Below, piece after piece: positions 60,701-60,933 of a stretch of 64,000 nucleotides of DNA (within the stretch, counting starts at the first letter, position 1; each line of letters opens with the position of its first letter). Source of the stretch: Serinus canaria (Eukaryota; Chordata; Aves; Passeriformes; Fringillidae); assembly GCF_022539315.1 (NCBI RefSeq), contig NC_066331.1:10138015-10202014 (forward strand). Reading direction: 5' to 3'. Under the pieces are notes generated by a model. It was given only the letters and a program-made list of their open reading frames with translations, did no database searches and was not told the DNA's origin. The translations under genes and the position numbers were made by a program.

Positions 60701-60933
60701 ATTCAGTCAAGGATTCAATAAGCAAATTCATGGCCCACGTCCACATCAGTGTCAACGAGGTGTCCCGGCTGTACCTCAGCAACGAGCGCCGCTACAACTA
60801 CACCACCCCCAAGTCCTTCCTGGAGCAAATCAAACTCTACCAGAGCCTGCTGCTGAGCAAGGACAAGGAGCTAAAGGCAAAAATGGAGCGCCTGGAGAAC
60901 GGCCTGGAGAAGCTCAAGAGCACCTCTGCACAG
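620..60933 (+). CDS. DNAH9: Axonemal dynein heavy chain 9 (DNAH9-like), internal part, 40 exons
   Basis: Motor ATPase heavy chain of the outer dynein arm of motile cilia and flagella. It works with an alpha-type heavy chain, intermediate and light chains to slide axonemal doublets. The 40 exons listed below join without frame error into 2,542 codons. Order seen: N-terminal tail (residues 1-~700), linker (~700-1290), AAA1 with P-loop GPAGTGKT (1330-1337) and Walker B CFDEF (from 1380), AAA2 with GAAGTGKS (1611-1618), AAA3 with GTAGTGKS (1938-1945) and FMDD (2003-2006), AAA4 with GVGGTGKQS (2285-2293), and the first stalk helix (2490-2542). A complete family member is about 4,500 residues, so roughly 500 N-terminal and 1,450 C-terminal residues lie outside. 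DNAH9 is preferred over DNAH17 and DNAH11 on remembered paralogue-specific wording ([28 protein letters not shown]). The class is certain; the paralogue is about 85 percent sure. Nothing in the window shows the promoter. Confidence 0.9.
771..1538. other. Intron 1, nothing recognised
   Basis: 768 bp of moderately GC-rich sequence. No dynein-like exon, repeat or RNA is visible. Confidence 0.6.
1539..1653 (+). CDS. DNAH9: DNAH9 exon 2 (tail)
   Basis: Residues 51-89. Encodes [20 protein letters not shown], a well conserved tail motif of beta-type heavy chains. Acceptor ccctgcag, donor CT|GTGAGT; enters in phase 1 and leaves in phase 2. Confidence 0.9.
1654..2621. other. Intron 2, with a short TA/TG-rich tract
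   Basis: Only an AT-rich stretch at about 2190-2290 (alternating gt and ta steps) stands out. No transposon was recognised. Confidence 0.6.
2622..2690 (+). CDS. DNAH9: DNAH9 exon 3 (tail, 69 nt)
   Basis: Residues 89-112. Small exon encoding [16 protein letters not shown], matching the conserved VVQKYDEM segment of the family. Donor ACAG|GTACAG. Phase 2 on both sides. Confidence 0.9.
2691..3797. other. Intron 3, nothing recognised
   Basis: 1.1 kb of GC-rich sequence without a visible exon, array or mobile element. Confidence 0.55.
3798..3924 (+). CDS. DNAH9: DNAH9 exon 4 (tail)
   Basis: Residues 112-154. Encodes YQEKLYLDW, then [12 protein letters not shown] and LITVNFDPQ, the usual tail segment before the 'LVAVLREV' block of the next exon. 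Donor CAG|GTAAGA; ends in phase 0. Confidence 0.92.
4660..4913 (+). repeat. 51-bp minisatellite upstream of exon 5
   Basis: About five copies of a unit with core 'gtgctgaccagcaggacccc' and 'tgtgatggtcagaaggggct'; the last copies are degenerate. The period is a multiple of three, and the + frame is open from 4699 into exon 5 in the exon's own frame. The array ends 58 nt before the acceptor. Confidence 0.9.
4972..5227 (+). CDS. DNAH9: DNAH9 exon 5 (tail)
   Basis: Residues 155-240. Starts [11 protein letters not shown] and continues with the [17 protein letters not shown] helix and EAEETLTW. A 51-bp minisatellite ends about 58 nt before the acceptor (tgcctccccag). Donor GAGG|GTGAGC, phase 1. 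Confidence 0.93.
5455..6625. repeat. AT-rich minisatellite with higher-order structure
   Basis: About 1.17 kb built from short units such as 'cacctgtatttttacctata' and 'ttaacaccaat'. A longer block starting 'gcctatatttaacacc' recurs at about 5550, 5793, 5999, 6209 and 6398, a spacing of 189-243 bp. Several blocks hold a perfect hairpin. It fills much of intron 5. Confidence 0.9.
7126..7494 (-). mobile_element. Solo LTR, family A, antisense
   Basis: 369-bp element starting TGTGGTGG and ending TACA, flanked by a near-perfect 6-bp target duplication (GCAGGG at 7120-7125, GTAGGG at 7495-7500). The reverse strand carries an AATAAA near the 'aaatcagcc' motif, so its sense is -. The same family recurs at 21989, 26875, 32369, 41811, 46342 and 59 kb. 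A 6-bp duplication suggests a class II (ERVK-like) retrovirus. No internal coding part remains. Confidence 0.75.
7661..7902 (+). CDS. DNAH9: DNAH9 exon 6 (tail)
   Basis: Residues 240-320. Encodes VWDHISGVV, then [19 protein letters not shown], a conserved helical part of DHC_N1. Acceptor ttttccccag, donor GAG|GTGAGG; ends in phase 0. Confidence 0.93.
7903..8832. other. Intron 6, nothing recognised
   Basis: 930 bp, GC-rich, no exon, array or element seen. Confidence 0.55.
8833..8968 (+). CDS. DNAH9: DNAH9 exon 7 (tail)
   Basis: Residues 321-366. Encodes [16 protein letters not shown] and [13 protein letters not shown], a hallmark tail motif of axonemal heavy chains. Acceptor tgtcttccag, donor ACAG|GTGACA. 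Confidence 0.95.
8969..9946. other. Intron 7, only a poly-T run
   Basis: A 16-17 nt T-run near 9567 is the only notable feature. Confidence 0.55.
9947..10143 (+). CDS. DNAH9: DNAH9 exon 8 (tail)
   Basis: Residues 366-431. Encodes [18 protein letters not shown], then the [18 protein letters not shown] block. The donor CAG|GTCTGT is weak (C at +3). The following 603-nt intron carries no stop in this frame, see findings. Confidence 0.93.
10204..10736 (+). repeat. Pyrimidine-only tract filling intron 8
   Basis: About 530 bp of almost pure C/T on the + strand, with local tandem units (for example 'tctttctcctctttctcc' near 10380-10450 and 'ctctctcccctctcccttct' near 10570-10700). It ends 10 nt before exon 9. 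Such tracts have mirror symmetry and can form triplex DNA. It serves as an enormous polypyrimidine tract for the acceptor. Confidence 0.95.
10747..11186 (+). CDS. DNAH9: DNAH9 exon 9 (tail, with internal 12-codon duplication)
   Basis: Residues 432-578. A very GC-rich, CpG-rich exon encoding a poly-Ala stretch, then [24 protein letters not shown] and [14 protein letters not shown]. Residues 476-487 and 488-499 are a tandem duplication (10879-10914 and 10915-10950) with identical starts (DRRELGHHL). As I recall the family, it has one such unit. The acceptor follows a 530-bp pyrimidine tract. Confidence 0.92.
10879..10950 (+). repeat. Coding tandem duplication, 2 x 36 nt
   Basis: 10879-10914 and 10915-10950 share the first 26 nt exactly (gacaggagggagctgggcca...) and then diverge. 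It lies within exon 9 and repeats DRRELGHHL in the protein. Confidence 0.9.
11268..11480 (-). mobile_element. CR1 LINE fragment, antisense
   Basis: Begins 'agaatcatggaat...gggttggaaggg', the reverse complement of a CR1 tail, in intron 9. The 5' end of the fragment is indistinct. Confidence 0.75.
12524..12770 (-). mobile_element. CR1 LINE fragment, antisense
   Basis: Begins 'agaatcccagaatgatttgg' and continues through the 'ccatggcagggacacct' core. The far end is uncertain. Confidence 0.8.
12978..13200 (+). CDS. DNAH9: DNAH9 exon 10 (tail)
   Basis: Residues 578-652. Encodes [31 protein letters not shown] and VKERHSATD, matching the conserved end of the tail. Acceptor gctctgcag, donor GAG|GTGGGT; ends in phase 0. 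Confidence 0.95.
13893..14515 (+). repeat. 46-bp minisatellite upstream of exon 11
   Basis: About 13.5 copies of a 46-bp unit (core 'caccttctgcaccacagagt', 'cagtgctggtcacacagtgc'), with two interspersed variants (cacagagtc/catggggtc; gctggtcac/gccacccac). Ends about 44 nt before the acceptor of exon 11. Confidence 0.95.
14559..14725 (+). CDS. DNAH9: DNAH9 exon 11 (tail-linker border)
   Basis: Residues 653-708. Encodes [20 protein letters not shown] and FREAPF-type ending (RFAREAPF). A 46-bp minisatellite ends about 45 nt upstream of the acceptor (gcccgcag). Donor CAG|GTACAG, phase 2. Confidence 0.94.
15370..15726 (+). mobile_element. CR1 LINE 3' part, sense
   Basis: Contains 'ggagaagaggaggctcaggg', 'ctctggatgtgtttaa' and ends 'gattctgtgattctg'. 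Same subfamily as the copy at 21230-21715. Confidence 0.85.
15775..16160 (-). mobile_element. LTR-like element, family B, antisense
   Basis: Shares blocks with copies at 23.9, 25.5 and 57.2 kb: 'gtttattaaaggcctt', 'tttggtctatttgcatat', 'gggttaatt', 'gttaaccac'. The reverse strand has AATAAA opposite 'tttatt'. Probably a solo LTR; ends are approximate. Confidence 0.6.
16389..17259 (+). CDS. DNAH9: DNAH9 exon 12 (linker, 871 nt)
   Basis: Residues 708-998, the largest exon. Holds the start of the linker (DHC_N2): [65 protein letters not shown] and [15 protein letters not shown]. These blocks are nearly invariant in DNAH9/11/17. Acceptor atttctag, donor CCAG|GTATGA. Confidence 0.98.
17282..17341 (+). 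repeat. 30-bp tandem duplication
   Basis: Two identical copies of a 30-bp unit (gaagaagaggctccattatt...) lie 22 nt after the exon 12 donor. Confidence 0.95.
17904..18034 (+). CDS. DNAH9: DNAH9 exon 13 (linker)
   Basis: Residues 999-1042. Encodes [18 protein letters not shown] and [13 protein letters not shown]; the 'FEGID.DFKELAY' wording favours DNAH9. Donor GCAG|GTAGGT. Confidence 0.95.
18190..18350 (+). mobile_element. CR1 LINE 3' end, sense
   Basis: 'cctggcacaggtgcccagag' through 'ccttccaacccaaaccctt' and 'tgtgattttgtgat'. A short 5'-truncated copy in intron 13. Confidence 0.85.
19087..19213 (+). CDS. DNAH9: DNAH9 exon 14 (linker)
   Basis: Residues 1042-1084. Encodes [20 protein letters not shown] and the [11 protein letters not shown] motif, a strongly conserved linker segment. 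Donor CTG|GTAAGG; ends in phase 0. Confidence 0.97.
19214..21229. other. Intron 14 first part, nothing recognised
   Basis: 2 kb without a convincing exon, array or mobile element. Long open frames here show no family resemblance. Confidence 0.5.
21230..21715 (+). mobile_element. CR1 LINE 3' part, sense
   Basis: About 485 bp with 'tttgaaggagctggggctgt', 'ggagaagaggaggctcaggg' and the terminal 'gattctgtgactctg'. It ends 40 nt before exon 15. Confidence 0.85.
21756..21908 (+). CDS. DNAH9: DNAH9 exon 15 (linker)
   Basis: Residues 1085-1135. Encodes [17 protein letters not shown] and [20 protein letters not shown]. Starts and ends in phase 0. It begins about 40 nt after a + strand CR1 fragment. 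Confidence 0.97.
21989..22332 (-). mobile_element. LTR family A, antisense, broken 3' side
   Basis: Starts near 'ggggtatttttggggtcccc' and runs through the 'ttatttattattttatgata' and 'gagattggtcattaagtaaa' blocks, but stops at 'ctgaggcttct'. The missing part survives in a duplicated copy at 23255-23380. Confidence 0.75.
22345..22562 (+). repeat. Upstream copy of the exon 16 flank
   Basis: About 215 bp nearly identical to 23454-23670, the sequence just before exon 16. It ends in a T-run where the real copy continues into the acceptor and exon; no exon follows here. Confidence 0.92.
22751..22802 (+). repeat. 26-bp tandem duplication
   Basis: Two perfect copies of a 26-bp unit beginning tgtgaaatactaaattcag. 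Confidence 0.95.
23085..23255 (+). repeat. 44-bp minisatellite, about four copies
   Basis: Units of 'ggatgttcctgggaccatcc' plus 'ctcatcacccagggatgaga'. The last copy runs at a shared 'aagca' directly into a duplicated LTR piece. Confidence 0.9.
23255..23380 (-). mobile_element. LTR family A tail, duplicated piece
   Basis: Repeats 22271-22331 ('agcagcaaaacacaggagaa' onward) and continues to the expected LTR end ('ggagaagaaatcctgg', 'tttttcagaaaata'). Confidence 0.8.
23454..23670 (+). repeat. Downstream copy of the exon 16 flank
   Basis: The partner of 22345-22562. Here it leads to a normal acceptor (cccttgtgcag) and exon 16. Confidence 0.92.
23680..23805 (+). CDS. DNAH9: DNAH9 exon 16 (linker)
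   Basis: Residues 1136-1177. Encodes [12 protein letters not shown] and [14 protein letters not shown]. The 215 bp upstream, up to the polypyrimidine tract, occur a second time at 22345-22560 without the exon, see findings. Confidence 0.97.
23888..24308 (-). mobile_element. LTR-like element, family B, antisense
   Basis: Contains 'ggaataaagtggagatttat', 'ttggtccatttgcatatagg', 'tgtttatgctttgggcctga' and 'cctagtaacacttaata', all shared with the 25.5-kb copy. Ends approximate. Confidence 0.65.
24763..25002 (+). CDS. DNAH9: DNAH9 exon 17 (linker)
   Basis: Residues 1178-1257. Encodes [46 protein letters not shown]. The donor AAG|GTTGGT is slightly unusual (T at +3). Confidence 0.97.
25208..25345 (-). 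mobile_element. CR1 LINE 3' end, antisense
   Basis: 'cccagaatggtttgggttgg' to 'ggtgctccaagccctgcc', reverse-oriented CR1 tail. Confidence 0.85.
25465..25892 (-). mobile_element. LTR-like element, family B, antisense
   Basis: Best-preserved family B copy: 'agagactagacagagctaaa', 'gaataaagtggggatttatt', 'ttttggtccatttccatatt', 'ctactaacacttaacac'. Ends about 38 nt before exon 18. Confidence 0.65.
25930..26090 (+). CDS. DNAH9: DNAH9 exon 18 (linker end, AAA1 start)
   Basis: Residues 1258-1311. Encodes [35 protein letters not shown] and ITPLTDR, the linker to AAA1 junction. It starts about 38 nt after an LTR-like element. Donor ACAG|GTGAGG. Confidence 0.98.
26128..26690 (-). mobile_element. Possible further LTR (family D), antisense
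   Basis: Most of intron 18. 'gggagttaattaa'-type and 'ccaataaagggagaggccat' blocks with a GC-rich segment then AT-rich sequence look like an antisense LTR. No second copy exists in the window, so this rests on style only. Confidence 0.35.
26712..26868 (+). CDS. DNAH9: DNAH9 exon 19 (AAA1 Walker A)
   Basis: Residues 1311-1363. Holds the main motor ATP-binding loop GPAGTGKT at 26767-26790 (residues 1330-1337), followed by [11 protein letters not shown] and [16 protein letters not shown]1 is the site that drives the power stroke in dyneins. The donor AAG|GTGCTG is weak because an LTR is inserted directly after intron base 6. Confidence 0.99.
26869..27278 (+). mobile_element. Solo LTR, family A, sense, with target duplications at the exon 19 donor
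   Basis: The LTR spans 26875-27272 (398 bp), flanked by perfect 6-bp duplications GTGCTG at 26869-26874 and 27273-27278. The first copy is bases 1-6 of intron 19, so the donor itself is the target site. The LTR ends CACAACACCACA, the reverse of the antisense copies' start. It is the only well-preserved sense-oriented copy and has AATAAA at 27185-27190. Confidence 0.85.
27279..28038. other. Rest of intron 19, nothing recognised
   Basis: 760 bp with a T-rich polypyrimidine tract before exon 20 and no identified element. Confidence 0.5.
28039..28143 (+). CDS. DNAH9: DNAH9 exon 20 (AAA1 Walker B)
   Basis: Residues 1364-1398. Encodes [20 protein letters not shown] with the Walker B acidic pair intact (28081-28107), then [15 protein letters not shown]. 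Acceptor cttttcag, donor CAG|GTAAGT. Confidence 0.99.
28144..29044. other. Intron 20 first part, nothing recognised
   Basis: 900 bp of unremarkable sequence. Confidence 0.5.
29045..29222 (+). mobile_element. CR1 LINE 3' end, sense
   Basis: 'gaagtactggaatggtctgc', 'ccctggatgtgtttaacaaa', 'ttccaacccagtgattctgg'. Confidence 0.88.
29609..29766 (+). CDS. DNAH9: DNAH9 exon 21 (AAA1)
   Basis: Residues 1399-1451. Encodes [17 protein letters not shown], then the sensor-I region [20 protein letters not shown], nearly invariant in dyneins. Phase 0 in, phase 2 out. Confidence 0.98.
30088..30226 (+). CDS. DNAH9: DNAH9 exon 22 (AAA1)
   Basis: Residues 1451-1497. Encodes [18 protein letters not shown] and [15 protein letters not shown]. 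The donor CAG|GTGAGC lies 12-15 nt from a 35-bp minisatellite array. Confidence 0.98.
30240..30902 (+). repeat. 35-37-bp minisatellite after exon 22
   Basis: Nineteen copies of a unit with core 'gatccccaaaatcagggatg' and 'tgacactctgctctg'. Starts about 14 nt after the exon 22 donor. Confidence 0.96.
30903..32056. other. Rest of intron 22, nothing recognised
   Basis: 1.15 kb without visible elements. Confidence 0.5.
32057..32344 (+). CDS. DNAH9: DNAH9 exon 23 (AAA1-AAA2)
   Basis: Residues 1498-1593. Encodes [51 protein letters not shown]. Acceptor cacgcag; donor AAA|GTAAGG. An LTR begins 24 nt downstream of the donor. Confidence 0.98.
32363..32748 (-). mobile_element. Solo LTR, family A, antisense, with target duplications
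   Basis: The LTR is 32369-32742 (374 bp), TGTTGTGG...GTGACA, flanked by perfect 6-bp duplications CTGCTC (32363-32368 and 32743-32748). This defines the ends of family A. It begins 24 nt after the exon 23 donor. Confidence 0.9.
32818..32965 (-). mobile_element. CR1 LINE 3' end, antisense
   Basis: 'cacagaatcacagaatggtt', 'gggttggaagggaccttaaa' and the usual 'gggcagggacact' core. Confidence 0.9.
33268..33350 (-). mobile_element. CR1 LINE 3' end, antisense, short
   Basis: 'cacagaatgctttgggttgg' then 'aagggatcttaaagg'. Confidence 0.85.
33411..33621 (+). CDS. DNAH9: DNAH9 exon 24 (AAA2 Walker A)
   Basis: Residues 1594-1664. The AAA2 P-loop GAAGTGKS is at 33462-33485 (residues 1611-1618). It is followed by [17 protein letters not shown] and [18 protein letters not shown]; this wording is the best paralogue clue for DNAH9. 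Donor GATG|GTAAAT. Confidence 0.98.
33622..35750. other. Intron 24, nothing recognised
   Basis: 2.1 kb, changing from GC-rich to AT-rich toward the 3' end. No exon or element identified. Confidence 0.5.
35751..35878 (+). CDS. DNAH9: DNAH9 exon 25 (AAA2 Walker B)
   Basis: Residues 1664-1706. Encodes [20 protein letters not shown] then [20 protein letters not shown]2 has VLDGDID in place of a DE pair, as is usual for this nucleotide-binding, non-hydrolysing site. Confidence 0.98.
36243..36840 (-). mobile_element. CR1 LINE 3' part, antisense, about 600 bp
   Basis: Starts 'catcacagaatggtttgggc' and extends through 'ttctcagcctgagaa' and 'cagctccaggtccttcct', typical of the CR1 ORF2 end and 3' UTR on the reverse strand. 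Ends about 75 nt before exon 26. Confidence 0.88.
36915..37023 (+). CDS. DNAH9: DNAH9 exon 26 (AAA2)
   Basis: Residues 1707-1743. Encodes [19 protein letters not shown] and [15 protein letters not shown]. Acceptor cacgtgcag, about 75 nt after an antisense CR1; donor GCAG|GTGGGT. Confidence 0.98.
37085..37300 (+). mobile_element. CR1 LINE 3' end, sense
   Basis: 'gataaagttctggaatggtt', 'gttggactcgatgatcttga' and the terminal 'gattctgtgattctttg'. Confidence 0.9.
37842..37989 (+). CDS. DNAH9: DNAH9 exon 27 (AAA2)
   Basis: Residues 1743-1792. Encodes [20 protein letters not shown] and [18 protein letters not shown]. The acceptor is the less common AAG (acctcaag|gg). A + strand CR1 tail starts about 10 nt past the donor. 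Confidence 0.96.
37998..38113 (+). mobile_element. CR1 LINE 3' tail, sense
   Basis: 'cagcctgggacagtgggagg' to 'gattgtgtgattc', beginning about 10 nt after the exon 27 donor. Confidence 0.8.
38880..39054 (+). CDS. DNAH9: DNAH9 exon 28 (AAA2)
   Basis: Residues 1792-1850. Encodes [20 protein letters not shown] and [20 protein letters not shown]. The [10 protein letters not shown] string matches DNAH9 as I recall it. Donor CAG|GTAAGA. Confidence 0.98.
39055..41163. other. Intron 28, nothing recognised
   Basis: 2.1 kb. The last 350 bp are AT-rich and of low complexity. No mobile element was recognised. Confidence 0.5.
41164..41337 (+). CDS. DNAH9: DNAH9 exon 29 (AAA2-AAA3)
   Basis: Residues 1851-1908. 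Encodes [38 protein letters not shown]. Phase 0 at both ends; acceptor ctggcag, donor CAG|GTAGGT. Confidence 0.98.
41811..42219 (-). mobile_element. LTR family A, antisense
   Basis: Starts TGTGGGGGTGTTCTC and ends ATATGTGACA after a local duplication of 'atttcataaaatatgt'. No convincing target duplication. Ends about 120 nt before exon 30. Confidence 0.75.
42341..42548 (+). CDS. DNAH9: DNAH9 exon 30 (AAA3 Walker A)
   Basis: Residues 1909-1978. The AAA3 P-loop GTAGTGKS is at 42428-42451 (residues 1938-1945). The exon ends with [16 protein letters not shown]3 is a regulatory ATPase site in dyneins. GC-rich; donor AAG|GTGAGC, phase 1. Confidence 0.98.
42574..42790 (+). mobile_element. CR1 LINE 3' end, sense
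   Basis: 'gaatgggctgcccagggagg', 'tggatgtggcactcagtgcc', 'gattggactctgtgatctca'. Confidence 0.85.
42791..45299. other. Rest of intron 30, nothing recognised
   Basis: 2.5 kb. The part from 44280 to 44900 is AT-rich and not repeat-like; it might hold conserved noncoding sequence, which cannot be judged from one genome. Confidence 0.45.
45300..45465 (+). CDS. DNAH9: DNAH9 exon 31 (AAA3 Walker B)
   Basis: Residues 1978-2033. Encodes [20 protein letters not shown], the Walker B YFMDD (residues 2002-2006) with [10 protein letters not shown], and RQHLDYGHW. The last codon is split with exon 32. Confidence 0.98.
45466..46341. other. Intron 31 first part, nothing recognised
   Basis: 880 bp of ordinary GC-rich sequence. 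Confidence 0.5.
46342..46447 (-). mobile_element. LTR family A fragment, antisense
   Basis: Only the last 105 bp of the element as read on + ('gcattccacagcagcagata' to 'tgtctgtgaca'). Confidence 0.75.
46448..46676 (+). mobile_element. LTR-like segment directly before the tRNA complement
   Basis: About 230 bp with a TATA-like 'gggttaaaag' near 46490 and an end 'gattcttaca', two bases before a TGG primer-binding-site start. Only the position and the end suggest an LTR. Its left edge is not clear. Confidence 0.45.
46678..46751 (-). pseudogene. tRNA-Lys-like sequence with encoded CCA (extended primer-binding site)
   Basis: Read on the - strand it follows tRNA-Lys from the 5' GCCC through 'AGTAGAGCATGAGAC', a T-arm 'GGATTTGAGCCCCAC' and ends GGGC-A-CCA. 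The anticodon loop has lost two bases, so it cannot be a working Lys tRNA. Nuclear tRNA genes do not encode CCA. On + it begins TGGTGCCCAATG, like the primer-binding site of tRNA-Lys-primed retroviruses. It stops exactly at the tRNA 5' end. Confidence 0.8.
46813..46915 (+). CDS. DNAH9: DNAH9 exon 32 (AAA3)
   Basis: Residues 2033-2067. Encodes [20 protein letters not shown] then [14 protein letters not shown]. The acceptor is AAG (tgccccaag). It begins 62 nt after the tRNA-Lys-like sequence. Confidence 0.97.
47200..47385 (+). mobile_element. CR1 LINE 3' end, sense, degenerate
   Basis: 'ctctggatgtgttcaaaaat' and 'ggttggacttgatctcagag'. Confidence 0.75.
47640..47735 (-). mobile_element. CR1 LINE 3' end, antisense
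   Basis: 'gggatcatagagcatcccgg' and 'gttggaagggacctccaaag'; ends about 80 nt before exon 33. Confidence 0.8.
47819..48058 (+). CDS. DNAH9: DNAH9 exon 33 (AAA3)
   Basis: Residues 2068-2147. Encodes [20 protein letters not shown], then [20 protein letters not shown] and [10 protein letters not shown]. Acceptor ttcctcag, donor CAA|GTAAGT. Confidence 0.97.
48059..50179. other. Intron 33 first part, nothing recognised
   Basis: 2.1 kb. The stretch 49500-49950 is AT-rich. No exon or element is visible. Confidence 0.5.
50180..51310 (+). mobile_element. CR1 LINE 3' part, sense, with an internal 51-bp array
   Basis: Left flank 'cttgtccagcttgggggtcc' to 'ggctctgagagagctgg', right flank 'ggtggtgaagccctggcaca' to 'cttaaggtcccttctaactc' are standard CR1. 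Between them the short 'ggactttggacaaggg' segment, single in normal CR1 copies, is amplified into 13 units (next entry). Confidence 0.88.
50423..51069 (+). repeat. 51-bp minisatellite inside CR1
   Basis: Thirteen near-identical units containing 'gacaggacacagggaatgag', 'ctggagatggactttggaca' and 'agggatggagg'. The 17-codon period keeps several frames open on both strands for over 200 codons. Confidence 0.96.
51482..51643 (+). CDS. DNAH9: DNAH9 exon 34 (AAA3-AAA4)
   Basis: Residues 2148-2201. Encodes [12 protein letters not shown] and [17 protein letters not shown]. Acceptor ctctccccag, donor GAC|GTAAGT. The next intron is only 243 nt, the shortest here. Confidence 0.97.
51887..52083 (+). CDS. 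DNAH9: DNAH9 exon 35 (AAA4 start)
   Basis: Residues 2202-2267. Encodes [17 protein letters not shown] and [19 protein letters not shown]. Donor CGT|GTAAGG; phase 2. Confidence 0.97.
52826..53067. repeat. Compound TA/CA/ATAA microsatellite
   Basis: Alternating purine-pyrimidine (tatata, cacaca, tgtgtg) with an ataa run at 52903-52925. Low-complexity intron 35 sequence. Confidence 0.95.
53068..54523. other. Rest of intron 35, nothing recognised
   Basis: 1.45 kb without a recognised element. Confidence 0.5.
54524..54686 (+). CDS. DNAH9: DNAH9 exon 36 (AAA4 Walker A)
   Basis: Residues 2267-2321. The AAA4 P-loop GVGGTGKQS is at 54576-54602 (residues 2285-2293), flanked by [13 protein letters not shown] and [20 protein letters not shown]. 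It is GC- and CpG-rich. Donor AAG|GTGGGG. Confidence 0.98.
54890..55385 (+). mobile_element. CR1 LINE 3' part, sense
   Basis: 'gctcagcctggagcagagga', 'gggaatatttcttcactgaa', 'gtggatgtggcacttgggga'. About 500 bp between exons 36 and 37. Confidence 0.85.
55613..55736 (+). CDS. DNAH9: DNAH9 exon 37 (AAA4 Walker B)
   Basis: Residues 2322-2363. Encodes [40 protein letters not shown]. The acceptor aag at cccctgcag fixes the start; the first residue is Ala where I recall Met or Ile in relatives. Donor TCAG|GTACAG. Confidence 0.96.
56058..56172 (+). mobile_element. CR1 LINE fragment, sense
   Basis: 'ggccctggcacagggtgccc' to 'gcaacctgagatagtgggaa'; lacks the usual terminal part. Confidence 0.85.
56893..57035 (+). 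CDS. DNAH9: DNAH9 exon 38 (AAA4)
   Basis: Residues 2363-2410. Encodes [20 protein letters not shown] and [17 protein letters not shown], a characteristic AAA4 block. Acceptor ctctcctag, donor AAG|GTGAGG. Confidence 0.98.
57185..57935 (-). mobile_element. LTR family B, antisense, interrupted by another LTR-like element
   Basis: Family B blocks lie at 57280-57465 ('tggtccatttgcatattgga', 'tgtttatgctcttgggcctg', 'ttgttttgtctcc') and at 57880-57935 ('gcagcacagaatctaaaact'). Between them about 57469-57850 starts TGTGGGAATCCAGG, holds 'gctgtttatttttt' and looks like a second antisense LTR. Ends approximate. Confidence 0.55.
58106..58287. repeat. Large inverted repeat, about 70-bp arms
   Basis: Arms 58106-58175 and 58215-58287 are reverse complements with about six mismatches and one 3-nt gap, separated by 39 nt. 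AT-rich, contains the palindrome TTTTACTAGTAAAA. Could form a cruciform or a long RNA hairpin in the pre-mRNA. Confidence 0.9.
58756..58917 (+). CDS. DNAH9: DNAH9 exon 39 (AAA4)
   Basis: Residues 2411-2464. Encodes [20 protein letters not shown] and [11 protein letters not shown]. Strongly GC-rich beside AT-rich intron sequence. Acceptor gctccgcag, donor CAG|GTGAGC. Confidence 0.97.
59080..59153. repeat. (ATATT)n pentanucleotide array
   Basis: About 15 copies, expanded from the 'tatattatatta' segment present once in other family A LTRs. Confidence 0.95.
59184..59280. repeat. 15-bp array, about six copies
   Basis: Units of 'tgctatatcgtactg' with point variants. Confidence 0.9.
59309..59651 (+). 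mobile_element. LTR family A, sense, nested
   Basis: Starts TGTCAC and reads 'gatcttttctcctgagaagc', 'gttgtttagccagcatgtga', 'aaatcagccttctgaaacat', the reverse of the outer copy. Inserted into it head to head; the 3' junction is blurred. Confidence 0.7.
59900..60699. other. Rest of intron 39, nothing recognised
   Basis: 800 bp with small imperfect 'tgtcactgggagctga' repeats near 60085-60150. Confidence 0.5.
60700..60933 (+). CDS. DNAH9: DNAH9 exon 40 (AAA4 end, first stalk helix)
   Basis: Residues 2465-2542. Encodes [40 protein letters not shown], then a heptad-like helix [19 protein letters not shown] that opens the coiled-coil stalk. Ends in phase 0 (CAG|GTAAGG). The next exon is beyond the window. 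Confidence 0.98.
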